DNA from: Burkholderiales bacterium | GTDB lineage: Bacteria > Pseudomonadota > Gammaproteobacteria > Burkholderiales > Burkholderiaceae_D | Direction: 5' to 3' | NCBI GenBank assembly: GCA_005800405.1 | Contig: SYFN01000152.1 | Coordinates: forward strand, 1 to 18,987 | Length of the DNA stretch: 18,987 bases | Shown: positions 8,175-15,610 of the stretch, piece by piece | Layout of the letters: every line of letters starts with the position of its first letter | Position numbering within the stretch: position 1 is the stretch's first letter | The notes under the pieces: generated by a model | What the model was told of the DNA's origin: nothing | The model's input: only the letters and a program-made list of their open reading frames with translations | Databases searched by the model: none | Position numbers and translations under genes: made by a program

Positions 8175-8327
8175 TTAGTGAAGCCAAGGTGAATAGATAT
8201 ACGCGAGCAGATGGGCGAATGCGGCAATCATCCCGAACAGCTGCGCGCCCTGAATCAGATGGCGATGAATCTCTTCAGACTCTGCCTCTGTCAGGCCGGT
8301 AGGCCAAACCTTGTCTCTGTCAGACAT
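8175..8327 (-). CDS. pucB: Light-harvesting LH2/LH3-type antenna beta chain
   Basis: This 50-residue polypeptide partners PucA in the antenna ring. It shows the LH beta pattern: a polar N-terminus (WPTGLTEAESEEIH) with the conserved H21, a single membrane helix, the bacteriochlorophyll ligand H39 in FAHLLAY exactly 18 residues later, and the aromatic C-terminus SPWLH. I chose ATG 8327, which has the strong site AAGGAG 7 bases upstream, over an in-frame ATG at 8426 that would add a non-homologous 33-residue leader and lies inside the operator. The position matching beta Arg20 of the acidophilus protein, which hydrogen-bonds B800, is Gln29 here. A roughly 100-nt untranslated leader precedes the gene; it contains the palindrome CGCCTGCAGGCG (8370-8381). 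Confidence 0.94.
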   Translation of the reverse strand: MSDRDKVWPTGLTEAESEEIHRHLIQGAQLFGMIAAFAHLLAYIYSPWLH

Positions 8328-8425
8328 ATCAATACTCCTTAGAAAAACACCCGTAACCCTGCCGGACCCCGCCTGCAGGCGCCCCGCATCTCCTGAAGCC
8401 TGACGCGGTGTTGAGCAACTAATCA

Positions 8426-8443
8426 TGTAAATCGTAATTTACA
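8426..8443. promoter_or_regulatory. PpsR/CrtJ-type operator, proximal copy
   Basis: TGTAAATCGTAATTTACA is a TGT-N12-ACA palindrome with perfect 7-bp arms, the established binding pattern of the redox-responsive photosynthesis repressor PpsR/CrtJ. It lies 99 bp upstream of the pucB start codon, 8 bp from a second copy. Tandem sites with such short spacing are typical of cooperatively repressed bch, crt and puc promoters. The exact -10/-35 elements are not clear to me. Confidence 0.85.
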
Positions 8444-8451
8444 CTTTTAAT

Positions 8452-8469
8452 TGTCACTGAATCTTGACA
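8452..8469. promoter_or_regulatory. PpsR/CrtJ-type operator, distal copy
   Basis: TGTCACTGAATCTTGACA is a second TGT-N12-ACA site; one more base pair on each side extends the arms to TTGTCA/TGACAA. It is weaker in symmetry than the proximal copy. An 8-bp gap places the two centres 26 bp apart, compatible with cooperative binding by two repressor dimers over the pucB promoter. Confidence 0.8.
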
Positions 8470-8501
8470 ATAAATCAGTCGTTCGTCAACCCATCAGTCA
8501 C

Positions 8502-8521
8502 AAAAAAACCCTACTGTAGGG
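8502..8521 (-). terminator. Intrinsic terminator between the TonB-receptor pseudogene and the puc promoter
   Basis: On the minus strand CCCTA-CAG-TAGGG is followed directly by seven T. It would stop transcripts coming from the decayed TonB receptor gene (stop at 8643) just before the pucB operator region, insulating the puc operon. The stem is short (5 bp with a 3-nt loop) but the T-tract is long. Confidence 0.65.
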
Positions 8522-8642
8522 AAGACCTAGGGAAATCAGGGCTAATCAGAGTACTTGCCCTGATAAATGTGTTTAAAAAGGCAATTAAAGTTAGGGAAAA
8601 TCCAGCGCGCGGAGAGGCACTGTATGTCGGGAAGCAGAACGC

Positions 8643-10741
8643 TCAGTAACGGCTAATGAGAATCAGACGGAAGGTTCTGGGCTCAATCGGATGGAAAACC
8701 CGCCCAGCAGTCGATGTCCCACCGATGCTCGACGCGTCGTAGTTACCGTAGTAATCGATGGCGGAGTCTTCACGGCCAAACAAATTGAAGCCCACCAGCT
8801 CAAGCTGCGTATTTTTGTCAATGCGATAGCCGAGGCGCCCGTTCACGGTTCTTGTACCGTCAGAACGCACGCTATTGTCTTCCCTGAGCGGACGCGGGCC
8901 GAAGTAGCGAAATTGCGCAGAGCCATAATAAGGCCCGCCGTGGTCAATCACCGCAGCCAGTGGAGCCACGCCTTCCACTGCACCTTCAATGAAACGACCC
9001 TTGCCACCGGCGTCCCTGAACCGTGCCCTTGTAAAAGCTACGTCAGCATCAATCGTCAGCCAGTCGGACGCTTTGTAGTAATTATTGAACTCCCAACCCA
9101 CGCGACGACTGCGACGATCCGAGTCCTCGGTGGTGCCTCGTCGCCGACGTACACGATTTCGGAGGCATTATCGAGCTGGAACAACGCCAGACTGCTTTGC
9201 AATCCATTGATGATTCCGGTCCGAATGCCAATCTCGTGTCCGAAGCTGCGCACCAGCCCCTGTGATCTTCCCGAAGCACCCATGAAACCCTTACCAGCAG
9301 TCACGCCGCGGGCATCATTCGAATGAAAGCCACTGCCGACACTGTAGTAGTACTCGGTGCTGTACCACGGACCAAAAACCACATTCAGCTTGGGACTGGC
9401 AATGAAATCACTGATCGTATCGGTATTGACAGCATAACTCAAACCCAGATTTTTGAATCGAAAAAAATCACCGCGCACACCGCTGACAGTGCGCAGCCAG
9501 TCATTCCAGTGCACATGGTTCTCGGCATAGACGCCAATACTGCTCTGAGTGATGTGATCGCTGCGAGTGGTGGCAATGCGAACACGACGTTCTGTAGTAT
9601 GCAAACCATTGAACACATTATCGTTCTGGATCTGCACACCTAGTGTATTGACAGCCTCTCTGCTCAGACCGGCTATGTTCCAGCTGCGTGAGAGATTCAG
9701 GCCGGATGTCACCCGACTATCGTGCTGATTGAACTGTTCATTGGCCACGTAACTGAAATTGGAATACAGATCGAGATAATTCTGAATGACATACGCCTGC
9801 GCTTTGACACTGCCGGCCGCATCAGACTGCCGCCGTTCACCCGAGAGACTGTAGCGGCTGGCAGTCGGACCTGATGAGGCATCCATGGAACCACAACGTG
9901 AAATCAGTCCCTGCTTGTATTCGTTCCAAGGAATCTAATCCGTGGAATTCCATTGCCCGGAATACGCCAGTGCAGTGATATTGAAACCATTGGCATTCGT
10001 ACCTTCGGAATAACGAAGTGCGCCGTTGTATTTCTTGTAGTTGTCGGGACTGATCCATGGCCTATCATAGTGAGAAAGCTCGAGCGCATAGAGCAATTGA
10101 CCATTGTGAAATTTTGGTGCGTTGGCGAGCATTGTGCGGTAGTAACCACCCTGCCCTATGCCTATGCTCGCTATGCCCCTGTCCAGCGTATCGGCATAAA
10201 AAATATTGGCCGAACCAACAGAACTAAAATCGCCCTAGGCTGCGTAGTAAGGCCCCTTGCGATAATGAATCGACGAGATCAGTTCGAGAATCAGAAAATT
10301 CAGGTCTGTCCAACCCTGACCATGCGCGTGACTGCGCTGATTGATTGGCATGCCATCCAGTGTCAAGCGGAAATCGATACCATGATCGAGATTGACGCCG
10401 CGCAGAAAATACTGATTGGCCTTGCCCTCACCACTGTGCTGGCTAACGATCAACCCAGGTACAACCTCGAGAACTTCACCCGTACGCGCTACGATCCTAG
10501 TATTGATTTGTGCTTGTCCGACGGCGCCTTTATTAGCCGTATCGGCAGCACCCAGCAGACTGTAACGCGAACTGAATACCTCAACTGCGGGCAAACTGCG
10601 AATGTCATCGGCCCAAGCAACGGGCAAACCACGCAGAAGCGCGATGGTGAGGCTGTGAATTTGGCGCGGACTACGCGTGGAGTAGAGCTGAATCATGATC
10701 GATAGCGCGTAGGACGCCGAAATTTTGTTTAACGCGGCCAC
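8643..10741 (-). pseudogene. Decayed TonB-dependent outer-membrane receptor
   Basis: The frames join into one receptor of about 700 residues, normal for TonB-dependent transporters of siderophores, metals or other scarce nutrients. The plug domain is clear (GEVLEVVPGLIVSQHSGEGK, NQYFLRGVNLDHG, DGMPINQRSHAHGQGWTDLN), followed by many beta strands and a C-terminal aromatic end (LILISRY). Three lesions break it. An amber codon lies at 10235-10237, where the family has Glu (PYYA-E-GDFSS). A second amber is at 9935-9937, where Gln is expected (STD-Q-IP). A one-base loss at about 9134-9140 separates GDE from TTEDSDR. A short deletion before QFNQHDS is also likely. The start is uncertain (GTG 10741 or ATG 10696), and the signal peptide is poor. 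It lies 19 bp downstream of the alpha/beta hydrolase gene. Confidence 0.9.
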
Positions 10742-10760
10742 ATCATACAGGCCCGCACCA

Positions 10761-11657
10761 TTAACCGCAGAATTCCACGATCTCCTTGATCAAATGCTGC
10801 GCTGCTTCGCGCTGAGGAAAGTGTCCCACGCCATCGATCAAGACACGTCGGTAAGGACCAGTGAACCACGCCTCCTTGCCCGCGGATGTATGTACCGGAT
10901 TTACGGCGTCAGCAGCGCCATGTATCACCAGCATCGGATCGGCCAGCACCGGCAAGGGTTCAAGCGCAGCATCATCCGCTGCATAAGCGGGATCGCCCTC
11001 GGCCAAGCCCCAACGATGACGATAGCAACTCAAAGTAATGGCCACCCAATCAGGATTATCAAAGGCCTTGGCAGTCGCTTCGAACTCAGCTTCATCAAAC
11101 CAGCCCGGTGGTGACCACAGATTCCACATCATACGAGCGAAGGCACGCCTGTCCTCTTGCAGCGCTCTCTCACCCAGGGGCGTGGCCATGAACCAGTGGT
11201 ACCAGTAATTCCGGGCCTGCTCCAGGCTCAGCTGCTGCTGAACCGTGTTGGTCCCGTAGCCCACCGACACCATCACAAGATGTGAAACCACACCCGGTCG
11301 CAGGCCGGCTGCATTGGCAACGGCGCGCGCACCCCAATCATGCCCGACCAGGACGGGATTGTGCAGCCCGAGAGCATCAACGAAATCGAGAAGATCACGA
11401 CCCAGCGCAGACAATTGCGCAATGCGCGGCGTCGCCGCATCAAGAAATCGCGTTCCCGCGTAGCCGCGTACCGAAGGTGCAAGAACTCGGTAGCCAGCCG
11501 CAGCGAAAGCAGGCGCCACTTGAAACCATGTGCGCACCGAATCCGGCCAGCCATGAACCAGCACCATAGTGCGAGTACCTGTTGGATTCCATTCAAGGTA
11601 TTCAATATCGAGACGAGGTGTGCGCGTTGATTTTGTTATGGCTTCATGTGTTGTCAT
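10761..11657 (-). CDS. Alpha/beta hydrolase, epoxide hydrolase-like
   Basis: This 298-residue cytoplasmic enzyme has the alpha/beta-hydrolase layout: oxyanion motif HGWPDS (35-40), nucleophile elbow GHDWGA with Asp107, a cap domain in the middle (NYWYHWF, MWNLWSPPGWF), an acidic residue near LVIHGAADAV and catalytic His279 in GVGHFPQ. An Asp nucleophile followed by Trp, together with HGxP, points to the epoxide hydrolase/haloalkane dehalogenase branch rather than serine esterases. The HGxP form favours epoxide hydrolase. The real substrate is unknown. The ATG at 11657 has no obvious Shine-Dalgarno sequence. The gene is divergent from speD-speE across a 125-bp AT-rich gap that should hold both promoters, and it heads towards the broken TonB receptor gene, possibly once forming an operon with it. 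Confidence 0.85.
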   Translation of the reverse strand: MTTHEAITKSTRTPRLDIEYLEWNPTGTRTMVLVHGWPDSVRTWFQVAPAFAAAGYRVLAPSVRGYAGTRFLDAATPRIAQLSALGRDLLDFVDALGLHNPVLVGHDWGARAVANAAGLRPGVVSHLVMVSVGYGTNTVQQQLSLEQARNYWYHWFMATPLGERALQEDRRAFARMMWNLWSPPGWFDEAEFEATAKAFDNPDWVAITLSCYRHRWGLAEGDPAYAADDAALEPLPVLADPMLVIHGAADAVNPVHTSAGKEAWFTGPYRRVLIDGVGHFPQREAAQHLIKEIVEFCG

Positions 11658-11782
11658 ATCAGCGAATATTTTGATTTAATTAATAAAATAGTACTTACCC
11701 CAGCCATCATTTTGCCCGACCTTATTTTGATGGCACAATTCAAAGCTTGTTTGTTATCTAAACGCAAAAGAAAATCAAAAAA

Positions 11783-13021
11783 ATGCAAGGCATTCATCTC
11801 ACTGCCGATCTGTCAGGCTGTCGTAAAAATCTGAAACTGATGTCCGACGACAAAGGTCTTCGCGAAGCATGCCTCGACATGGTGAATAGCTGCGGGCTGA
11901 CTGTGGTCGGCGATACCTTTGTTACATTTCCCGGCATCGGCGACGCGCCCGGTGGGGTGACAGGTACCGTCCTTCTGGCTGAGTCACATCTCGCGCTGCA
12001 CACCTGGCCGGAGCAGTCTGCCGTCACGCTTGATATCTACGTCTGCAATTTTTCAAGCGACAACAGCAAGAAAGCATCGCAGCTTCTTGATACAATGACG
12101 ACGATGTTCGATCCTGCTCAAGCCCACCATCAAAGCCTGCGACGCGGAGAAATCAGGGCCGCACACAATGCGCAGAGCATGGGACAGGAATGGCTCAATG
12201 AGCACAGTACCTACGCCTACCAGCTCGGGTCCGTGCTGTATCGCGAACAGTCGCCCTACCAGCTCATCGAGGTACACGACTCACCCCAGTTCGGTCGCCT
12301 GTTCCGCCTGGATGGCGACTACATGACCTCGGAAAAAGAAGAATTTTTTTATCACGAAGCCTTGGTCCACCCGGTAGCTGCCAGCCACGGCAATGTGAGA
12401 CGTGCGCTGATCCTCGGCGGCGGAGATGGTGGCGCTGCCGAGGAGCTGTTGAAATACCCGAGCGTTGAACGTATCGTTATCGCCGAACTCGATGAAGTCG
12501 TCATCCGCGTCGCGCGCGACTATTTTCAGAAAATTCATCATGGCGCACTGGATGATCCGCGAGTCGAAATCCGCATTGGCGATGGTTTTGCTTTTGTTCG
12601 CGACACCACCGAACGTTTCGATCTGGTGCTGTTGGATCTAACCGATCCCGATACACCGGCATCAGCACTGTATACCGCCGAATTTTTTTCCTCCGTCAAA
12701 AAGCTGCTGAATCCGGGCGGAGCGATGGTACTGCACACTGCATCACCCATCTTCAGACCTGATATCGTGCGAACCCTTTACCAGCGACTTCAGAAAAATT
12801 TCACTCTCGTCGCACCGATGGGCCTCTACATTCCACTCTATGGCGCCTATTGGTCGTTTGCGGTCTGCAGCGAGAACCTCGACCCCAGGCTCGTCTCTTC
12901 CTCGCAAATCGCTGAGCGGATTACCTCCGCCAACCTGAAAGATCTCGAGTACTACAACTCTTCAACCCATCAAGGACTGTTTGCATTACCTGACTACTTC
13001 AAAAAACTGGTCGAGAAGTAA
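11783..13021 (+). CDS. Fused S-adenosylmethionine decarboxylase - spermidine synthase
   Basis: One 412-residue protein joins two steps of spermidine synthesis. Residues 1-122 are a bacterial SpeD proenzyme. Self-cleavage in LLAESHLALHTWPE between Glu67 and Ser68 would produce the pyruvoyl group, and His73 and Cys88 are the usual catalytic partners. Residues 140-412 are a SpeE aminopropyltransferase with the decarboxylated-SAM binding motif LILGGGDGG (209-217), IAELDE, the GDGFAF acidic site and DLTDPDTPA holding the catalytic Asp. Maturation would cut the chain at residue 67, leaving the alpha chain still attached to SpeE. SpeD-SpeE fusions are known in bacteria. The start ATG at 11783 follows an A-rich tract without a strong ribosome binding site. 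There is no partner ornithine or arginine decarboxylase gene nearby. Confidence 0.92.
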   Translation: MQGIHLTADLSGCRKNLKLMSDDKGLREACLDMVNSCGLTVVGDTFVTFPGIGDAPGGVTGTVLLAESHLALHTWPEQSAVTLDIYVCNFSSDNSKKASQLLDTMTTMFDPAQAHHQSLRRGEIRAAHNAQSMGQEWLNEHSTYAYQLGSVLYREQSPYQLIEVHDSPQFGRLFRLDGDYMTSEKEEFFYHEALVHPVAASHGNVRRALILGGGDGGAAEELLKYPSVERIVIAELDEVVIRVARDYFQKIHHGALDDPRVEIRIGDGFAFVRDTTERFDLVLLDLTDPDTPASALYTAEFFSSVKKLLNPGGAMVLHTASPIFRPDIVRTLYQRLQKNFTLVAPMGLYIPLYGAYWSFAVCSENLDPRLVSSSQIAERITSANLKDLEYYNSSTHQGLFALPDYFKKLVEK

Positions 13022-13265
13022 AGCTGGATGCTTTGGTATCGATCAATCAACTTCAAATTACTGATCAACTTGAGGCCCTCCCGAACAGCTGCACTCGCTC
13101 GACAAGAACCTTTCATCAGATCAGTGATACGAAGGGCCGCAGTCGCTGGCAGGGTATAACGAAGGTTTCATGTCGCTTGCTGCACGCATCACCAAGTCTA
13201 CCCACGCCACCCGCAGTTTTTGTTAGCGGTTACAAAACACCAAGGTCTCTGCTGAGTCTGCCCCG

Positions 13266-13290
13266 AAAAAACGACCCCCGAGAGGGTCGT
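13266..13290 (-). terminator. Intrinsic terminator without a recognised gene upstream
   Basis: On the minus strand ACGACCC and GGGTCGT pair around a 6-nt loop, and the stem is followed by a run of T (TTTTTT including the last stem base). On the plus strand the stem is followed by GTAAAAAAG, so it would not serve speD-speE. Any minus-strand transcript ending here must start between 13291 and about 13745. Confidence 0.6.
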
Positions 13291-13503
13291 GTAAAAAAGT
13301 CCAATACGGAGAGTAAATGAACCATCTTGTTTTGTTGGGTGTCTTGCGCACACCGCGCTGGAACGGATGAGGCATACATCATTAACGCCATCCGAACCCA
13401 CGCCAAAGCCGGACAAAACACCAGCCTACTGCTTGAACCTTGCTTGATTGAGTCGGCCTTAACTTAAATAAAAGGCATTTTTGGTTAAACTCAAGAAATA
13501 TTT

Positions 13504-13531
13504 GAATTCTGAATTCAGGATTCAGGATTCA
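13504..13531. repeat. Four tandem 7-bp repeats
   Basis: GAATTCT, GAATTCA, GGATTCA and GGATTCA follow each other without gaps. Such a tract is prone to slippage. It lies in the gene-poor gap and inside a short open frame, where units of 7 bp would shift the frame. Confidence 0.8.
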
Positions 13532-13745
13532 AAACGAAAGGCGCTCGTAAAATCGGTGTCAATGCAGACTTTGACGAATTAATTGCAAGCCAGCTTTAAA
13601 TTAATTCAAGTTACCGCCTGAAAGCTGGGGATTCCCCATTTAGTGGGGACACGAGCGTCGCTTGGCGTAAAATGCTGCACAGCAGCGAACGATGAGGCGA
13701 CCTTTTACAGGCCGTCACAAATTACCCTCTGAATAGACCAGGACC

Positions 13746-14213
13746 ATGAGCAGTCTGAAAGAAAAACTGTATGACCATTTGCTGGGCGAGGTTTATTGCA
13801 AGCTCGGTGTTTCCCACATCCACGGCATCGGCGTATTTGCACTGCGCGACATACCCAAAGGGACCAAGCCCCTCAAGAGCATGGTGAGCACGAAGGAAAT
13901 CAAGTTCTCCCGCATCGAACTTAAGAAAGTCCCGAGCAGTTTGCGCAAGCATCTGGCGAGCTTCTGTCTAGTAGAAAAAGGGCGAGTATTTGCGCCCGAA
14001 ATCGGTATGAATGCGGTCAACCTGTCGATTTACCTGAATCACTCAAAGACACCGAATTTGCGCTTCAATGAGAAAGACGTGCTGGAAGCTGTACGCGATA
14101 TCGCACGCAATGAAGAGCTGACAATCGATTATGACCTCAGCTTCGGTGAGGAACACCTATTCGGGGATGATGACCCCAACTTTCGATCGAGCGGCCCTGC
14201 TCGAACCACCTGA
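13746..14213 (+). CDS. SET-domain protein (putative protein lysine methyltransferase)
   Basis: The 155-residue protein is little more than a SET domain. SET proteins transfer methyl groups from S-adenosylmethionine to lysine side chains. The N-terminal SET block is HGIGVFALRDIPKGT (26-40), the AdoMet pseudo-knot motif is YLNHSKTPNL (96-105), and the C-terminal catalytic block is RNEELTIDYDLSFGE (121-135) with the conserved tyrosine. There is no post-SET cysteine cluster; the tail is acidic then Ser/Arg-rich. Free-standing SET proteins occur scattered in bacteria and their substrates are mostly unknown. The start ATG has AGGA only 2 bases upstream, so translation may be weak or start slightly differently. 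It is convergent with the Ate1/GNAT-like gene. Confidence 0.85.
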   Translation: MSSLKEKLYDHLLGEVYCKLGVSHIHGIGVFALRDIPKGTKPLKSMVSTKEIKFSRIELKKVPSSLRKHLASFCLVEKGRVFAPEIGMNAVNLSIYLNHSKTPNLRFNEKDVLEAVRDIARNEELTIDYDLSFGEEHLFGDDDPNFRSSGPARTT

Positions 14214-14225
14214 TACCTGCATCGC

Positions 14226-14247
14226 AGGAGACACGTGATCGTCTCCT
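14226..14247. terminator. Candidate hairpin between convergent genes
   Basis: AGGAGAC and GTCTCCT form a perfect 7-bp stem with an 8-nt loop between the SET gene stop (14213) and the stop of the opposite gene (14280). Neither side has a T-run, so termination by this structure alone is doubtful. Confidence 0.35.
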
Positions 14248-14279
14248 CCCGGCCAATCAATAACTACGTCGCCTGGCGA

Positions 14280-15170
14280 TCAGGCGGCGCAGTTATTGAG
14301 CTGGACGGGCTCGCCGTGGCGATAAATCTGGTTCAACTCCTCGGGCTTGAAATCGATTTTCAGGGGTGAAGTAGGATCTAGTGCGAGCGGGTGATCAGGA
14401 TCGACCAAAGCCATCGCATAAATCGGTTCGTAGTCAGTCACGAACAAGGCCTTGTAGCCATAATCGTCCAAGGGACCCAAGTTGTAATAGCGCAGACCAT
14501 TGCGTGCGGCCCAGCGGCAGGCCAACAAGCACGCGTAGTTCCCCGGCGAGCGAGTCTTGAAATCCCGATTCCACTGACAGAAGCTGCCATACAGCTGATC
14601 GTATTTGGGCAGAATCACAGACACATCCGTGAGTACCAGTTCACCCTCCGGCGAATGCATGCGCAATACAAGTACCTCGAGATTTTTGACATAATCGACA
14701 AACCCAGCGACCTCTTCGTCAGCGATGTAGCATTTTTCGAAATGGGCACCACCCATTTCGAACATGTCGTCAACAGTCAGATCCATGCCCTTGATGACCT
14801 CTTCGGTGTACTTGAAGCCACGGTACTGCTTGTCGAACTCGCGGAATTTGCGCGAGCGGCGCTCCTCGCACCAGAACTCTTCCGAGGCGGTGTCCACCAG
14901 CCCGTACGTGTCATTGATGGGAACACCGTAAGGGCTGTCCGGAGGCAGCGCATAGACCACGAAGGGCCGCGGCGCCATGGCCAGCATCTCGTCGCTGATA
15001 TCTATATAGGGGCAGAGCGCGTCCCAGCGGGTGGTGTAGTAGAGGATATCCTCGTGATAGCTCTCGACGCAGAGGTTTTTGGCGGTCCAGCTCTGGTTAC
15101 CGACACGCATCACCCGCGGCGACTGACGGGCTTTCTTGATTTCGCCCAATTGATATAGGGATCCGTTCAT
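14280..15170 (-). CDS. GNAT-fold acyltransferase resembling the C-terminal domain of arginyl/leucyl-tRNA-protein transferases
   Basis: This 296-residue soluble protein has no signal peptide. Its C-terminal half contains FCQWNRDFKTRSPGNYACLLACRW and then NGLRYYNLGPLDDYGYKALF. This resembles the Ate1/Bpt C-terminal pattern (SlGtyl...lgl.YlYLGY.....M.YKA.F), in which an aminoacyl group is passed from tRNA to a protein N-terminus. The N-terminal half (about 1-150) lacks the CxxC block of true Ate1 and has no match I recognise, so the family assignment stops at GNAT/Ate1-like. The gene overlaps the upstream YkgJ-like gene by 4 bp (ATGA), so the two are translationally coupled and probably act together. 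A general GNAT activity with acyl-CoA is the alternative. Confidence 0.6.
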   Translation of the reverse strand: MNGSLYQLGEIKKARQSPRVMRVGNQSWTAKNLCVESYHEDILYYTTRWDALCPYIDISDEMLAMAPRPFVVYALPPDSPYGVPINDTYGLVDTASEEFWCEERRSRKFREFDKQYRGFKYTEEVIKGMDLTVDDMFEMGGAHFEKCYIADEEVAGFVDYVKNLEVLVLRMHSPEGELVLTDVSVILPKYDQLYGSFCQWNRDFKTRSPGNYACLLACRWAARNGLRYYNLGPLDDYGYKALFVTDYEPIYAMALVDPDHPLALDPTSPLKIDFKPEELNQIYRHGEPVQLNNCAA

Positions 15171-15610
15171 TCTGATGTGTCCTTATTTAAAGGTGCAATC
15201 GGAAGTTTTTTCAAATCAAAATAATCCGAATCGATCTCGAAGTTATTTTTCAAAAACCCGGGATCGGATTTTTCCAGCCTGACGATTTCCTTTTTACAGG
15301 AAGCTAGGTGTCTGGTTGCCTCGCTCTTTGCATCTTTTAGTTGGCGAACGTACTCCGGCATCAAAGGACAATCCCTGTCGTATTGGATTGTCTTTGAGGC
15401 CGGATTATAAGCGAGTGGATAAAGCATGCAACTAAAAGGTTTGGTATCGCCAAGCACGCAGCCTGTCGGTCCGAGATTGGGGCAGTCGGTTTCAATACAG
15501 ATGCTGCCGTATTTTTTCTTCTCTTTTCGGGTCAGCGTTATTTCGAGGGGCGGGTATTCCGCCTCGACGAAGCAGCATCGCCGACATTCTGCGCAGTGGT
15601 CAAATGGCAT
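15167..15610 (-). CDS. YkgJ-like cysteine-cluster (zinc/iron-binding) protein
   Basis: The 147-residue protein starts MPFDHCAECRRCCFVEAEYP and contains further cysteines in CIETDCPNLGPTGC, FSCMLYPL and DRDCPLMP. The spacing CxxCxxCC...C....C.......C........C is that of the YkgJ family, whose members are thought to bind Zn or an Fe/Fe-S centre; their biochemical role is poorly defined. The C-terminal third is charged and has no recognised motif. An AGGA ribosome binding site lies 6-7 bases before the ATG. It is the first gene of a two-gene minus-strand operon with the GNAT/Ate1-like protein; the 5' gap of 260 bp to the next gene gives room for its own promoter. Confidence 0.8.
   Translation of the reverse strand: MPFDHCAECRRCCFVEAEYPPLEITLTRKEKKKYGSICIETDCPNLGPTGCVLGDTKPFSCMLYPLAYNPASKTIQYDRDCPLMPEYVRQLKDAKSEATRHLASCKKEIVRLEKSDPGFLKNNFEIDSDYFDLKKLPIAPLNKDTSE

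Larger units (their letters stand above)
13022..13745. other. 724-bp gene-poor region with repeats and gene remnants
   Basis: No convincing gene is visible. The region contains an orphan minus-strand terminator, a tract of four 7-bp repeats, and a CCCCA-TTTAG-TGGGG hairpin (13634-13648) next to GGGGATTCCCC. A short open stretch ends in KGARKIGVNADFDELIASQL at a TAA near 13600; it looks like the tail of a lost gene, but I cannot name it. A 17-codon frame (13317-13370) with a GGAGAG ribosome binding site is possible. The composition is AT-richer around 13450-13620 than in the neighbouring genes, which fits an insertion/deletion scar. Confidence 0.5.

Noticed and set aside
8370..8381. Palindrome CGCCTGCAGGCG in the pucB leader as an operator
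   Set aside because: It is GC-rich, downstream of the likely promoter, and matches no regulator motif I know; it may only add leader structure.
8328..8426. Longer N-terminus for PucB from the ATG at 8426
   Set aside because: It has no homology to antenna beta chains, overlaps the PpsR operator, and a strong AAGGAG precedes the inner ATG.
9953..10705. Plus-strand 250-codon open frame over the TonB receptor
   Set aside because: It is antisense to clear plug-domain sequence and shows no domain of its own.
14391..15158. Plus-strand 255-codon open frame opposite the GNAT/Ate1-like gene
   Set aside because: It is an antisense shadow: the opposite strand carries the recognisable acyltransferase motifs and a coupled upstream gene.
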